From an uncultured Bacilli bacterium (lineage in GTDB: Bacteria > Bacillota_I > Bacilli_A > RFN20 > CAG-631): a DNA stretch of 47,269 nucleotides. Each line of letters begins with the position of its first letter. The stretch's first letter is position 1. Made by a program: the position numbers and the translations under genes. Where the stretch lies: positions 1-47,269 of the forward strand of contig CAKPZU010000003.1 of assembly GCA_934215405.1 (NCBI GenBank). The letters run 5' to 3'. Below are positions 1 to 8,090 of this stretch, in pieces. Under the pieces are notes generated by a model. That model did not search any database, had not been told where the DNA came from, and saw nothing but the letters and a program-made list of their open reading frames with translations.

Positions 1-48
1 GGTATGGGAGGTATTGATACTAAAGGTCAAGCTCGTAAAATATACTAA
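1..48 (+). CDS. 3' end of an unidentified gene (partial)
   Basis: An open frame runs from the window edge to a TAA at 46-48 and encodes the last 15 residues, GMGGIDTKGQARKIY. It overlaps the stop codon of the convergent ispE gene by a few bases. The tail looks like real protein rather than noise (Gly-rich turn, basic end), but it is too short to identify and no function is proposed. Confidence 0.4.
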   Translation, partial: GMGGIDTKGQARKIY

Positions 49-887
49 CGGGCTTTTACAATTCTAACTAGTTCATAATCATTTTTATTGATTATCTTTT
101 TAAATGCTTTATAAGGAAATTTACTTTTTGCAATAGCAAAGCATGTAGAGCCAGAGCCACTAAGAGAAACAATATCAAAGCCACAAGCCTTAAGCCTTAA
201 TAAAATATCACTTATCTCCTTATTTACCTTACAAGCACTATCTAATAAATCATTAAAAGCTCGCTTACATAATGAATCAAAATCATCATTTATAAAGGCT
301 TCTTCTATTTTGTTCATATTAATATTATTAAGCTTTTTATAATCAATATTATTATAAACATCTTTAGTATTACAGCCACTAAATGGCTTTACTAATAAAA
401 TTTTATATTTGAATTTATGCTTTATTGGACTAATTATATTGCCTTTTCCTTTTACTCTACATGTCGTATTTAAAACAAAAATAGGGCCATCAGAGGTAAT
501 ATCCTTTAAAAAATTAATTTTTTCTAAAGCATTCATATTTGTTTTAAATTTTTTATTTAAAATATCTAACATGCAAGCAGCATTACTGCTTCCACCACCA
601 AGTCCTGCTTGAAGAGGAATATTTTTAATTATTGTTACATCTACTGAAAAGGTTAAATTGAAAACTTTTTTAAATTTGTTAATAACCTTACTTACTAAAT
701 TATTTTCATCAAGTGGAATATCCTTGTTAGAAAATATTTTAATATTATTACCCTTTTCATTAAATTTAACCTTTATTACATCATGTAATGAAGTTATTAA
801 ATTTATTGAATCAAGCTCATGTAAGCCATTAGGCTTAGTTTTATTAACAATACTTAAGGCTAAGTTAATTTTAGAATATGATTTCAT
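45..887 (-). CDS. ispE: 4-diphosphocytidyl-2-C-methyl-D-erythritol kinase
   Basis: IspE phosphorylates CDP-methylerythritol with ATP in the non-mevalonate (MEP) isoprenoid pathway in the cytoplasm. The 280-residue protein has the normal family length. It shows the GHMP-kinase signature: KINLAL at residues 6-11, the Gly-rich ATP loop PLQAGLGGGSSNAA at 91-104, an Asp in SDGP near 133 as the likely catalytic base, and the third motif SLSGSGSTCF at 241-250. The ATG at 885-887 is preceded on the minus strand by GGGGTGAC, a good ribosome binding site. A TATAAT-like -10 (914-919 read on the minus strand) lies in the short divergent gap to the next gene. The gene converges on the fragment at the window start. 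Confidence 0.95.
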   Translation of the reverse strand: MKSYSKINLALSIVNKTKPNGLHELDSINLITSLHDVIKVKFNEKGNNIKIFSNKDIPLDENNLVSKVINKFKKVFNLTFSVDVTIIKNIPLQAGLGGGSSNAACMLDILNKKFKTNMNALEKINFLKDITSDGPIFVLNTTCRVKGKGNIISPIKHKFKYKILLVKPFSGCNTKDVYNNIDYKKLNNINMNKIEEAFINDDFDSLCKRAFNDLLDSACKVNKEISDILLRLKACGFDIVSLSGSGSTCFAIAKSKFPYKAFKKIINKNDYELVRIVKAR

Positions 888-960
888 TTTGTCACCCCGA
901 TAATCTTTATTTTATTATAAAACATATGTTAAAATTAATAAAGATGAGGAAAGAAAGAAT

Positions 961-1527
961 ATGAACGATAGTGGAATTTTATTTTTTTTAATACTTATGG
1001 ATATTTTAATAATTTATAGAATTATTTTAGCAATTTTATTTTTAAAGCAAAAAAAATATGTACTTGACGAAAAATACTATATTTCCTTTTTTTATTTATC
1101 ATTAGTTGGTTTTTTAATTGCTTTTACAGGAAAAATAGTTTTAGGAATTATACTTGTATGCTTACTTCCTATAGTATTAACATTATATGTCACATTAAGT
1201 AAAAACAGGGTTTATTGGCTAATAAATGGCTATAATTTAAGTGAAGCGACAATAGTTAATTACTTAATATCTTGCGATGAAAAATACCAAGATGTAGCCT
1301 ATAGGGTTAATCATATAAAAATTAACAAATATAAAAATGAACATACAACAAAAATATCTTTTTTAAATCTATCATACGATGAAAAAGAAAAAATGCTAAA
1401 AAATATTATTGAACTTATTAAAAGCCAAAAAGTAAAAGCTAACAAAAATGAAATAACAAAGATTATTATTTATTGCTTCTTTTTATTGCTTGATTTATTT
1501 TTTATTCTTCTTACTCTATTTAATTAG
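961..1527 (+). CDS. hypothetical membrane protein
   Basis: No family was recognised. The 188-residue product has a hydrophobic helix at about residues 3-25, one or two more at about 40-80, a charged and probably cytoplasmic middle part (about 81-165, Lys- and Asn-rich), and a last hydrophobic helix at about 167-187. So it is likely an integral membrane protein with three or four spans. A purine-rich GAGGAAAG lies just before the ATG. It sits directly upstream of gdpP on the same strand, but gdpP has its own promoter-like sequence, so a shared role is not implied. In Bacillus the gene before gdpP is also a membrane protein (YybS), but I see no clear resemblance to it. Confidence 0.65.
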   Translation: MNDSGILFFLILMDILIIYRIILAILFLKQKKYVLDEKYYISFFYLSLVGFLIAFTGKIVLGIILVCLLPIVLTLYVTLSKNRVYWLINGYNLSEATIVNYLISCDEKYQDVAYRVNHIKINKYKNEHTTKISFLNLSYDEKEKMLKNIIELIKSQKVKANKNEITKIIIYCFFLLLDLFFILLTLFN

Positions 1528-1537
1528 TGTTTTATTA

Positions 1538-1546
1538 TGTTATAAT
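1538..1546 (+). promoter_or_regulatory. extended -10 element, gdpP promoter
   Basis: TG-T-TATAAT, a perfect -10 hexamer with an extended -10 dinucleotide, lies 32 bases before the gdpP ATG, right after the upstream gene's stop. No strong -35 is visible 17 bases upstream, which is common for extended -10 promoters. Confidence 0.5.
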
Positions 1547-1578
1547 AAAAGAGAAAGCTTTTAAAAGGACGTGATTAA

Positions 1579-3591
1579 ATGTTTAGAAAACTAAGACACG
1601 ATAAAAATAAAATAATTGCTGTATACTTTTTTGAAACAATTATAGCTATAACCTTAGTATTTTTATTTTTCTATTATAAAAATAAAGGAATTGAATTTGT
1701 TGATAAATATAGTATGTATTGCTTAATTCTATTATTTATTATTTTTATTATCTTTAACTTGATAATAATGTGTTCATATTTGAAGAAATCAGAAAAATAC
1801 TTAAATAGAACTGATATAACAATTGCTTCACTTTTTGGAAATGAGGTAAGCCCTGTTTTTGAATTTGGCGATATTATTATATTTGTTTATAATGAAGCTG
1901 ATGAAGTTATTTGGCTATCACAAACAACACTTTTAAAAAAAGAAGATATTTTAGGTCAAAAGGTTTATGATTTAATTCCTGATTTTGATGAATTGACAAT
2001 CCAAGAAAATAACAATGATATATTTGCAAAAATTAGTGGTAAAACATTCAAGCTTGAAATTAACACTAGCCTTAAGGTTATTTATTTAAAGGATGTTTCA
2101 GCTCAGGTTATTCAAGATGAAAAAATGGAGCAAGAAAGACCATTTATTGGTCATATTGTAATTGATAACTATCAAGACGTTATCGTTTCATTAAATGAAT
2201 CTGAATTCGTTTTATTTGCTACAAGCGTTAAAGAAATAATTATGGCTTGGGCAAAAAGTAATAACTTGTTTATAAGATCATATGGTAATGATTCATTTCT
2301 AATTATTGGTGAAGAAAAGAATTATATTAATATTTTAAAGAATGGATTTTCTGTTTTAGATGAAGTAAGAGAAAAAGCTAAAGAGGATGATAACCCACTT
2401 ACTATTTCAATTGGTATTGGAAAAGGAAATACAACAAGTATTTTAAGAACTAGTGAATTATCATATATGGCTTTAAATATGGCCCTTTCACGTGGAGGTG
2501 ACCAAGCTGTTGTCAACGAATTTGGAAAGCCTCTTTATTACTTTGGTGCTAAAAACGAAATAAAGCAAACTAGATCTCATGTTAGAGGAAGAGTTTTAGC
2601 AACTTCCTTATCTAACTTAATTAAAACTGATAAAAATGTCTTAATTATGGGACATAAAAATATGGACTTTGATGCTTTAGGAGCAAGCCTTGGCGTTTAT
2701 GCTATATGTAAATCATTAAATACTAAAGCTCACTTTATATTTGAGGATTCATTAGTTGAATTTCAAACAAAGCAAGCCTTTAGAAATGTTTTTTCTGTTG
2801 AAGAAATAGCTGAAATGACATTAACACCAGCTAAAGCCTTGCAGCTTGTTAATGATCAAACATTAGTAATTGTTGTTGATACTCATAGACCAGATTCAAC
2901 AATGCAACCAAAGCTACTTGATAAATGTAAAGAAATTTGCGTTATTGATCACCACAGAAAAGGAGATTCATTTATTAATAATCCCGTCTTCCAATATCAT
3001 GAGCCACAATCAAGCTCGGCTGCAGAATTAGTAACTGAATTAATTTACTATCAACCAACAAAAATAGTCATTAGTGAAAAAATTGCTAATTTCTTATTAG
3101 CTGGTATTTGTCTTGATACAAAATTCTTTAAATCAGGAACTAGTGGAAAAACATTTGAAATGGCGATGATTTTGAAAAACTATCAAGCTAGTATGGAAGA
3201 GGTTAGTGAATTCTTTAAGGAAGAATATGAGGAAATGAAGCTAATTAGTGAAATAATTAGTAATGCTAAAATTGTTTCCCCTGGTATTTTTATTGCTGCA
3301 TCTAAAGAAGAAGATATAATTACAAGAACTGTTTTATCAAAGGTTGCTGAAGAATTATTATCAACAAAGGATGTTCAAGCAGTATTCGTTATTGGAAAAA
3401 CAAGTAATACTGAAGTATCAGTAAGTGCTCGTTCACTTAATGACTTTAATGTTCATATTATCATGGAAGCTATGGGTGGTGGTGGCCATTTTTCAAAGGC
3501 TGCTACACAGCTTCAAAATGAAACAATCGACCATGTATATGAAGTATTAGAGGAAAAAGTAAAAGTATTTATAAGAGATGGAGAAATCTAG
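1579..3591 (+). CDS. gdpP: c-di-AMP phosphodiesterase, GdpP/YybT family
   Basis: GdpP is a membrane-bound DHH/DHHA1 phosphodiesterase that hydrolyses cyclic di-AMP and so tunes turgor, potassium and cell-wall control. The 670 residues show two N-terminal transmembrane helices (about 13-33 and 45-65), a PAS-like segment (about 85-175), a degenerate GGDEF domain (about 178-315) in which YGNDS replaces the catalytic GGDEF, then the DHH domain. Visible catalytic features are H359, D363 and D365 in the HKNMDFDALG motif, the DHH triad at 457-459, and the DHHA1 motif GGGGH ending at H637. Length and domain order match the family (about 655-660 residues). rplI follows after 9 bases, as in Bacillus. 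A GTGATTAA spacer and AAGGA precede the ATG. Confidence 0.95.
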   Translation: MFRKLRHDKNKIIAVYFFETIIAITLVFLFFYYKNKGIEFVDKYSMYCLILLFIIFIIFNLIIMCSYLKKSEKYLNRTDITIASLFGNEVSPVFEFGDIIIFVYNEADEVIWLSQTTLLKKEDILGQKVYDLIPDFDELTIQENNNDIFAKISGKTFKLEINTSLKVIYLKDVSAQVIQDEKMEQERPFIGHIVIDNYQDVIVSLNESEFVLFATSVKEIIMAWAKSNNLFIRSYGNDSFLIIGEEKNYINILKNGFSVLDEVREKAKEDDNPLTISIGIGKGNTTSILRTSELSYMALNMALSRGGDQAVVNEFGKPLYYFGAKNEIKQTRSHVRGRVLATSLSNLIKTDKNVLIMGHKNMDFDALGASLGVYAICKSLNTKAHFIFEDSLVEFQTKQAFRNVFSVEEIAEMTLTPAKALQLVNDQTLVIVVDTHRPDSTMQPKLLDKCKEICVIDHHRKGDSFINNPVFQYHEPQSSSAAELVTELIYYQPTKIVISEKIANFLLAGICLDTKFFKSGTSGKTFEMAMILKNYQASMEEVSEFFKEEYEEMKLISEIISNAKIVSPGIFIAASKEEDIITRTVLSKVAEELLSTKDVQAVFVIGKTSNTEVSVSARSLNDFNVHIIMEAMGGGGHFSKAATQLQNETIDHVYEVLEEKVKVFIRDGEI

Positions 3592-3600
3592 GAGGTATTT

Positions 3601-4047
3601 ATGAAGGTTATATTAATTGCAGATGTAAAAAATGTTGGTAAAAAAGGTGATGTTGTTGATGTATCTGAAGGATATGCAACTAACTTTTTAATCAAAAAGC
3701 ATTTAGCTATTTTACAAAATAAAGCAAATTTAAATGATTTAAATAAGAAAAAAGAAGAAGAAAAGAAACTTGATTTAGCAAAAAGAGAAGAAGCTTTAAA
3801 TTTAAAAAATAAGCTAACAACTATTACTGTTGTTTTTAATGAGCACGTTGGAAGTGAAGGAAGACTTCATAGTGCTATTACTTCTAAAATTATTGAAGAA
3901 AAGCTAAAAAATGAATTTGATATTGTAGTTGATAAGAAAAACTTTAAAAACTTTTTACCAATTAAAGCAATTGGTAAGGCAACAATTGAGGTAATTTTAT
4001 ATAAAGATATCATTGGCAAAATTAATATTGAAATTAAAGAAATCTAA
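3601..4047 (+). CDS. rplI: 50S ribosomal protein bL9
   Basis: bL9 is a large-subunit ribosomal protein that binds domain V of 23S rRNA near the L1 stalk. At 148 residues it has the standard length. The N-terminal signature MKVILIADVKNVGKKGDVV and the GYATNFLI segment are typical, followed by a long charged connecting helix (about 41-75, rich in Lys and Glu) and a C-terminal domain. The ribosome binding site GGAGG starts one base past the gdpP stop codon, so translation of the two genes is closely linked. The gdpP-rplI-dnaB order is conserved in Firmicutes. Confidence 0.97.
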   Translation: MKVILIADVKNVGKKGDVVDVSEGYATNFLIKKHLAILQNKANLNDLNKKKEEEKKLDLAKREEALNLKNKLTTITVVFNEHVGSEGRLHSAITSKIIEEKLKNEFDIVVDKKNFKNFLPIKAIGKATIEVILYKDIIGKINIEIKEI

Positions 4048-4061
4048 AAGGGGATGATTTT

Positions 4062-5441
4062 ATGAGCTTGAAGTTACCATATAGCATAGAAGCAGAAAAG
4101 CAAGTTCTGGCTAATATGATTTTTTCATCTGACATTTTAGTTGAAACATTTTCACGCTTAAGTCCTAATGATTTTTATGATGAAAAACACAAAATTATAT
4201 ATACAACATTAAAGGAAATATTTGATGCTAACCAAGCTAAAATTGAACCCTATGCTTTAATTGATAAGCTAACAGTTGATGGAACATTAGAAAAAGCTGG
4301 AGATGCTTCATATATTCTTGAATTAATGAATTCATATATTGATATTGCAAATGCTAAATACTATATAAATTCTGTTGAAGAAAAATCAGTTTTAAGAAGT
4401 ATTATTAATTTTTCAAATAAGGTTGTTACTAACTGGGAAGAGGATTCATCAGGTGATATAACAAACTATATTAATAAGGTTGAAAAAGAAATAACAAGCA
4501 TTACTAAAAAAAGAAGAGTTGAGGATTTTGTTTCAATAACTGAAGCATTTAATAAATATAAAGAAAGAATCTCTTTAATAAAATCAGGAAATGAAACTAT
4601 TGGTGGTTTAACTACTGGCTATCAAAACTTCGATAGGCTTTTACTTGGCTTTAAGCCTGGTGAAATTAATATTTTAGCAGCTCGTCCATCAGTTGGTAAA
4701 TCAGCTTTAGCTTTAAACTTTTTATATAGAACAGCTATGAAAACCTATAAGCCTTGTGTTTTCTTCTCTCTTGAAATGGGAGTTGATTCTGTAACAAATA
4801 GAATTTTATCAGCTAAAAGTGGTGTTCCAATTAGAAAAATACAAACAGCAAACTTTGATAAGCAAGAGGAAGATAATATTAATAAGGCTATGCGTGATAT
4901 TTCTGAATCTAATTTATTTATTGATGAAACACCAGCAATTAAGGTTATGGATATAAGAGCTAAGCTTAATAAGCTTCAATCTCGTTTTGGTGAAATTGGC
5001 TTAGTTGTTATTGACTATATTGGTTTAATTACACCAGATGTTAAATCAAAAAAAGATAGCTCTCGTTCTCTTGAAATTGGTGAAATTTCGGCTGCTTTAA
5101 AGGCTGTTGCTAGAGACTTTAAATGTCCTTTACTTGTTTTATCACAATTAAACAGAAGCGTTGAAGATAGAAAAGACCAAGTTCCACAGCTTTCAAACTT
5201 AAGAGAATCTGGTAGTATCGAACAAGATGCCGATGTTGTTATGTTTATTCATAGACCAGATTATGGAAAAATCGAAGAGAAAAAGGAAGAAAATCCTGAG
5301 GCTTCAGTTGATCCAGATGCAACTAGTGATTCACCAGTTAGCCTAATTATTGCTAAAAATAGAAATGGTAGACTTGCTTCAATTGACTTTATGTTCCAAA
5401 AGCATATAGGTAGATTTGTAGAAATGGATCCAAATCATTAA
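4062..5441 (+). CDS. dnaB: replicative DNA helicase DnaB (DnaC in Bacillus)
   Basis: This is the hexameric helicase that unwinds DNA at the replication fork. The 459-residue protein has the N-terminal helical DnaB domain (about 1-105) and the C-terminal RecA-like ATPase domain. Walker A is ARPSVGKSA at 207-215 with K213; Walker B is VVIDYIG with D318. The motif LRESGSIEQDADVV and the late RNGR segment are also typical. A ribosome binding site AAAGGGG lies before the ATG, 14 bases after rplI. There is an acidic insertion near residues 407-430 (KKEENPEASVDPDATSD), which is common in Firmicute homologues. No intein is present. Confidence 0.97.
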   Translation: MSLKLPYSIEAEKQVLANMIFSSDILVETFSRLSPNDFYDEKHKIIYTTLKEIFDANQAKIEPYALIDKLTVDGTLEKAGDASYILELMNSYIDIANAKYYINSVEEKSVLRSIINFSNKVVTNWEEDSSGDITNYINKVEKEITSITKKRRVEDFVSITEAFNKYKERISLIKSGNETIGGLTTGYQNFDRLLLGFKPGEINILAARPSVGKSALALNFLYRTAMKTYKPCVFFSLEMGVDSVTNRILSAKSGVPIRKIQTANFDKQEEDNINKAMRDISESNLFIDETPAIKVMDIRAKLNKLQSRFGEIGLVVIDYIGLITPDVKSKKDSSRSLEIGEISAALKAVARDFKCPLLVLSQLNRSVEDRKDQVPQLSNLRESGSIEQDADVVMFIHRPDYGKIEEKKEENPEASVDPDATSDSPVSLIIAKNRNGRLASIDFMFQKHIGRFVEMDPNH

Positions 5442-5443
5442 TT

Positions 5444-6208
5444 ATGAAGTATTATTTATTAGCTAGTGGCTCAAGTGGTAATTGTACAGCCCTTGTAAAT
5501 GATAATGATGAGATACTTTTAATTGATTGTGGTATTTCATTAAATGATATTAAAAATAAATTAAATGAGGTTAATTTATCATTTGATAATGTTAAAAAAA
5601 TATTAATTACTCATACTCACGTTGACCATATAAAATCAATTCGTGCTTTTGATAATAAAGACATATATATCAATTTAGCTACTAATATGCCTGAATTTAA
5701 TCAATTTGATTATTATCAGCATTTAGATATTTTAGGATTTGATATCTTTACCCTTCCAGCATCACATGATTCACCTGGAACAACCGCTTTTTTAATTGCC
5801 TATAATAATGAAAAAATGGCTTATATAACCGATACTGGCTATATTCATGAAAATATCCAAAGATTTATTAATAACTGTGATATTTATTGTATTGAAAGCA
5901 ACCATGATCCACGTTTATTAATGCTAACAAAAAGGCCAATGTTTCTTAAAAATAGAATTTTAGGAGCAACTGGTCATATGTCTAATCAGGATTGTGCTTA
6001 TGTTTTAGGAAATGTAATTGGTCCTAAAACTAAAGAGATTGTTTTTCTTCATCGTTCACGTGAAGCAAATACTGAAGAAATATTAATGGAAACATTTTTA
6101 TTTACAATGAAAAAAATGAACATTGATATTAGTAATATAAATATCAAAATAGCTCGTCAAGATGAGGTAGTATCTTTTGATAAAGAGCAAAATTTAATAA
6201 AATCATAA
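5444..6208 (+). CDS. walJ: MBL-fold hydrolase WalJ/YycJ
   Basis: This is a metallo-beta-lactamase-fold protein of the YycJ/WalJ family, reported in Firmicutes to act as a nuclease linked to DNA replication or repair and encoded with the WalRK system. The 254 residues start with the family hallmark LASGSSGNC (6-14). The metal-binding motif is T-H57-T-H59-V-D61-H62, with further ligands likely in TDTGY and the late GHMS and HRSRE motifs. The ATG is 2 bases after the dnaB stop, so the two genes are translationally coupled. The usual walRKHI genes are not here; linkage to dnaB instead is in keeping with a replication role. Confidence 0.9.
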   Translation: MKYYLLASGSSGNCTALVNDNDEILLIDCGISLNDIKNKLNEVNLSFDNVKKILITHTHVDHIKSIRAFDNKDIYINLATNMPEFNQFDYYQHLDILGFDIFTLPASHDSPGTTAFLIAYNNEKMAYITDTGYIHENIQRFINNCDIYCIESNHDPRLLMLTKRPMFLKNRILGATGHMSNQDCAYVLGNVIGPKTKEIVFLHRSREANTEEILMETFLFTMKKMNIDISNINIKIARQDEVVSFDKEQNLIKS

Positions 6209-6349
6209 ATGATTTTGATTGAATTATAAAAAAGTTCTTTCTTTCAATTTAGTAAAGATTCATACATTTGATAACTTAAATATGTTTTTGAATCTTTAAC
6301 AAGAAAAATTAAAAAGCATTTTTATATATAAATTATTTTTTTATTTTTG

Positions 6350-6378
6350 TTGCAATAATGACTCACATTTGCTAAAAT
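6350..6378 (+). promoter_or_regulatory. sigma-A-type promoter of the lipoprotein gene
   Basis: TTGCAA (6350-6355), a 17-base spacer, then TAAAAT (6373-6378) preceded by TGC, an extended -10. Transcription would start near 6385, giving a leader of about 140 bases. The rest of the 6209-6349 gap is AT-rich without genes. It holds an imperfect hairpin, AAAGATTC at 6254-6261 with GAATCTTT at 6290-6297, that lacks a T-run, so it is not a clear terminator for walJ. Confidence 0.6.
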
Positions 6379-6416
6379 GCAATTGAAATTAAACAAGCCT
6401 TGATAGTTTTTTATAA

Positions 6417-6481
6417 ATTACCTAAGGATTTAATAGAATAACAACACTACTCTCTTTAGGTAATACTATAGAGAGTTTTTG
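6417..6481 (+). promoter_or_regulatory. attenuator-like leader with competing hairpins
   Basis: A terminator-like hairpin, ACTCTCT (6449-6455) with AGAGAGT (6470-6476) followed by TTTTT, lies in the leader before the lipoprotein gene. A competing helix can form between ATTACCTAAGGA (6417-6428) and TCTTTAGGTAAT (6453-6464): 12 pairs including one G-U. The second arm uses the terminator loop and three bases of its stem, so the two folds exclude each other or form a pseudoknot. No leader peptide or known riboswitch consensus was recognised. Confidence 0.5.
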
Positions 6482-6525
6482 TTTATATTTCATATAATAT
6501 AATAGGAAGGAGAAATATTAATCTT

Positions 6526-7182
6526 ATGTTTAAAAACAAAAAAATTAAATTATTTTTAATATTGGGTGTGATTCTCTTTAGCCTCATCGGAGTTGTTGGA
6601 TGTTCAAATGTTGAAAGTGAAATAATTAATGTAAAAATTTTATATAAAAATGATGTATATAATACTGAAATTTTAAAAGGCTCACAACTTAATCTTTCAG
6701 AACTTAGCTTTGTTTTAAATAAGAATGATGCGATTGCATTATATGGTGAAAATTTCGAGAAGAAATACAATAATGAAATTTTGAATGAAGATGTTGAGTT
6801 TATGGTATGTGATTATAATGGAACTGAAAGCTTAGGTAAAACGTATACGTTAAAAGAGGCATATGATAAAAATTATATTAGCGATGAAAATATAAAAGAA
6901 ATTTATAATAACTATACAAATTCCAAGAAAGAATTAAAGCTAGATAAGCAAATAGAATTAAAAATTTTAAATGATAGCTTAGTGGCTTTGAAAGAAAGCA
7001 ACAATGATGCATTGTTAGAAGATATTTCTATTTATGGATATTACGGCAATTATAACAATTCATATGTGATTAGGCTAATTGATACATTTAATGACTATCC
7101 TGCAGTTGTTAAGGAATTAGAAATTGCTGATGTAATATTTCAATATAGTGAACCTTCATTTTTAGTTTGGGTCAATGAATAA
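6526..7182 (+). CDS. hypothetical lipoprotein
   Basis: No family was recognised. The 218-residue product begins with a lipoprotein signal peptide: basic MFKNKKIK, a hydrophobic core, and the lipobox VVGC with the acylated Cys near residue 26. The mature part is hydrophilic and rich in Asn, Glu, Lys and Tyr, with no second membrane span, so it should sit on the outer face of the membrane. The ribosome binding site GGAAGGAG is 13 bases from the ATG, a rather long gap. The gene stands alone between its own attenuator-like leader and a strong terminator at 7326-7364, so its expression may be conditional. Confidence 0.75.
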   Translation: MFKNKKIKLFLILGVILFSLIGVVGCSNVESEIINVKILYKNDVYNTEILKGSQLNLSELSFVLNKNDAIALYGENFEKKYNNEILNEDVEFMVCDYNGTESLGKTYTLKEAYDKNYISDENIKEIYNNYTNSKKELKLDKQIELKILNDSLVALKESNNDALLEDISIYGYYGNYNNSYVIRLIDTFNDYPAVVKELEIADVIFQYSEPSFLVWVNE

Positions 7183-7325
7183 GTACAAACACTGTTTCAG
7201 ATTATTCATATATATTATAATAACTAGGATATTGAAAAATCTTGTTAAAAACTAATTATAAATAATGCTTTAATCCTAATATAAAGTATTAGCAATAAGT
7301 ACATTTTAAATAATAATTATTAGAT

Positions 7326-7364
7326 ATGCACAAAGAGCCGAAGTTATTCTATGTGCATTTTTTT
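7326..7364 (+). terminator. Rho-independent terminator
   Basis: Perfect 7-bp stem ATGCACA (7326-7332) and TGTGCAT (7352-7358) with a 19-base loop, followed by TTTTTTT. It ends the lipoprotein transcript. The rest of the 7183-7471 gap holds a weak hairpin near 7270-7300 and the promoter described next. Confidence 0.75.
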
Positions 7365-7410
7365 AATTAATTGTTCAATTATTTTATTTTAAATATTAAT
7401 GATAATAGCA

Positions 7411-7470
7411 ACAAATTTTCAAATTTGTATTTATTAAATATATATGCTATAATTTGTGCAAGGTGAACAA
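7411..7470 (+). promoter_or_regulatory. promoter and two operator-like palindromes of the PucR-type regulator gene
   Basis: Promoter: TTGTAT (7425-7430), 17 bases, TATAAT (7448-7453) with TGC extension. An 18-bp inverted repeat ACAAATTT-TC-AAATTTGT (7411-7428) overlaps the -35. A 17-bp element TTGTGCAAGGTGAACAA (7454-7470) directly follows the -10 and covers the expected start of transcription. It matches 15 of 17 positions of the perfect palindrome in front of msmK (8021-8037). The location suggests self-repression. Confidence 0.6.
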
Positions 7471-7471
7471 T

Positions 7472-8014
7472 ATGATAAACAAAGCTTATATAAAAATATT
7501 TGATAAAAATAACCGTAGTATTGTAAATGAAGCATTAAATAATGCCTTTAATGAAAATAGTATTCAATGGGTGGATGACATTGCTTATTTTGTATGTGAA
7601 GATGTCGATTCATTTAATCTACAAATTGAAAAATATGTTGGAACAGAGCTACTAGAAATGGGTATAAAATATGAAATCTTAATTGTACCTTTTTTTGATG
7701 ATTTGTTTTTAAAATACTTAAACAGCAATTATTTAGGGACATACACAGCTTTTAATATTTTTATAAAAAATATTAACAATGTTCAAACAATTAAGGATTG
7801 TAAAAGAATTTTAAGCTATTTTAAAAAGGAAGAAATTGACACAATAAAAGCCTTAATTAAATGTAATGGAAATTCATTTAAAGCAGCAAATGAACTTTAT
7901 TTACATAGAAATTCCTTCAACTATCGTATAAATAAGCTTCAAAGCAGATTAAATTTATCATTAAGAGATTTAAATACTTTAATTTTTCTAAATTTAGTTT
8001 TTGCACTTTTTTAA
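7472..8014 (+). CDS. PucR-type helix-turn-helix regulator
   Basis: This looks like a DNA-binding transcription factor. The C-terminal 60 residues have the PucR C-terminal HTH pattern (HTH_30 type): ...IKCNGNSFKAANELYLHRNSF NYRINKLQ..., where HRNSFNYRINKL is the family's HRNTLRYRLxRL signature. The N-terminal 110 residues are not a recognised ligand domain. At 181 residues it is shorter than classical PucR proteins and similar to CdaR-like C-terminal fragments. I chose ATG 7472, preceded by AAGGTGA; an upstream TTG at 7454 lies in the promoter and would precede the mRNA start. It lies directly before msmK, whose promoter shares its operator-like site, so it probably controls itself and the sugar-transport ATPase. 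The effector is unknown. Confidence 0.75.
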   Translation: MINKAYIKIFDKNNRSIVNEALNNAFNENSIQWVDDIAYFVCEDVDSFNLQIEKYVGTELLEMGIKYEILIVPFFDDLFLKYLNSNYLGTYTAFNIFIKNINNVQTIKDCKRILSYFKKEEIDTIKALIKCNGNSFKAANELYLHRNSFNYRINKLQSRLNLSLRDLNTLIFLNLVFALF

Positions 8015-8020
8015 TTAAAT

Positions 8021-8063
8021 TTGTGCAATGTGCACAACATAAAATAAAGAAAAGTGTTATAAT
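8021..8063 (+). promoter_or_regulatory. msmK promoter with palindromic operator at about -41
   Basis: TATAAT (8058-8063) with TGT extension is the -10. The -35 region (CAACAT, 8035-8040) is poor. The perfect inverted repeat TTGTGCA-ATG-TGCACAA (8021-8037) is centred at 8029, about 41 bases before the expected start near 8070. That is the classical site for an activator touching RNA polymerase at a weak -35. The same element occurs at the start site of the upstream regulator gene. Confidence 0.6.
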
Positions 8064-8090
8064 AAGAATACATTAATAAAGGAGATTTAT

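Noticed and set aside
6254..6297. Hairpin after walJ as a terminator
   Set aside because: AAAGATTC/GAATCTTT pairs well, but no T-run follows on either strand, so termination is not supported.
7326..7358. TGCACA/TGTGCA arms of the terminator as extra copies of the msmK operator
   Set aside because: The half-sites are 19 bases apart instead of 3 and are explained by the terminator stem.
7454..7471. TTG at 7454 as start of the PucR-type regulator
   Set aside because: It directly abuts the -10 hexamer, upstream of the expected mRNA start, and ATG 7472 has a proper ribosome binding site.
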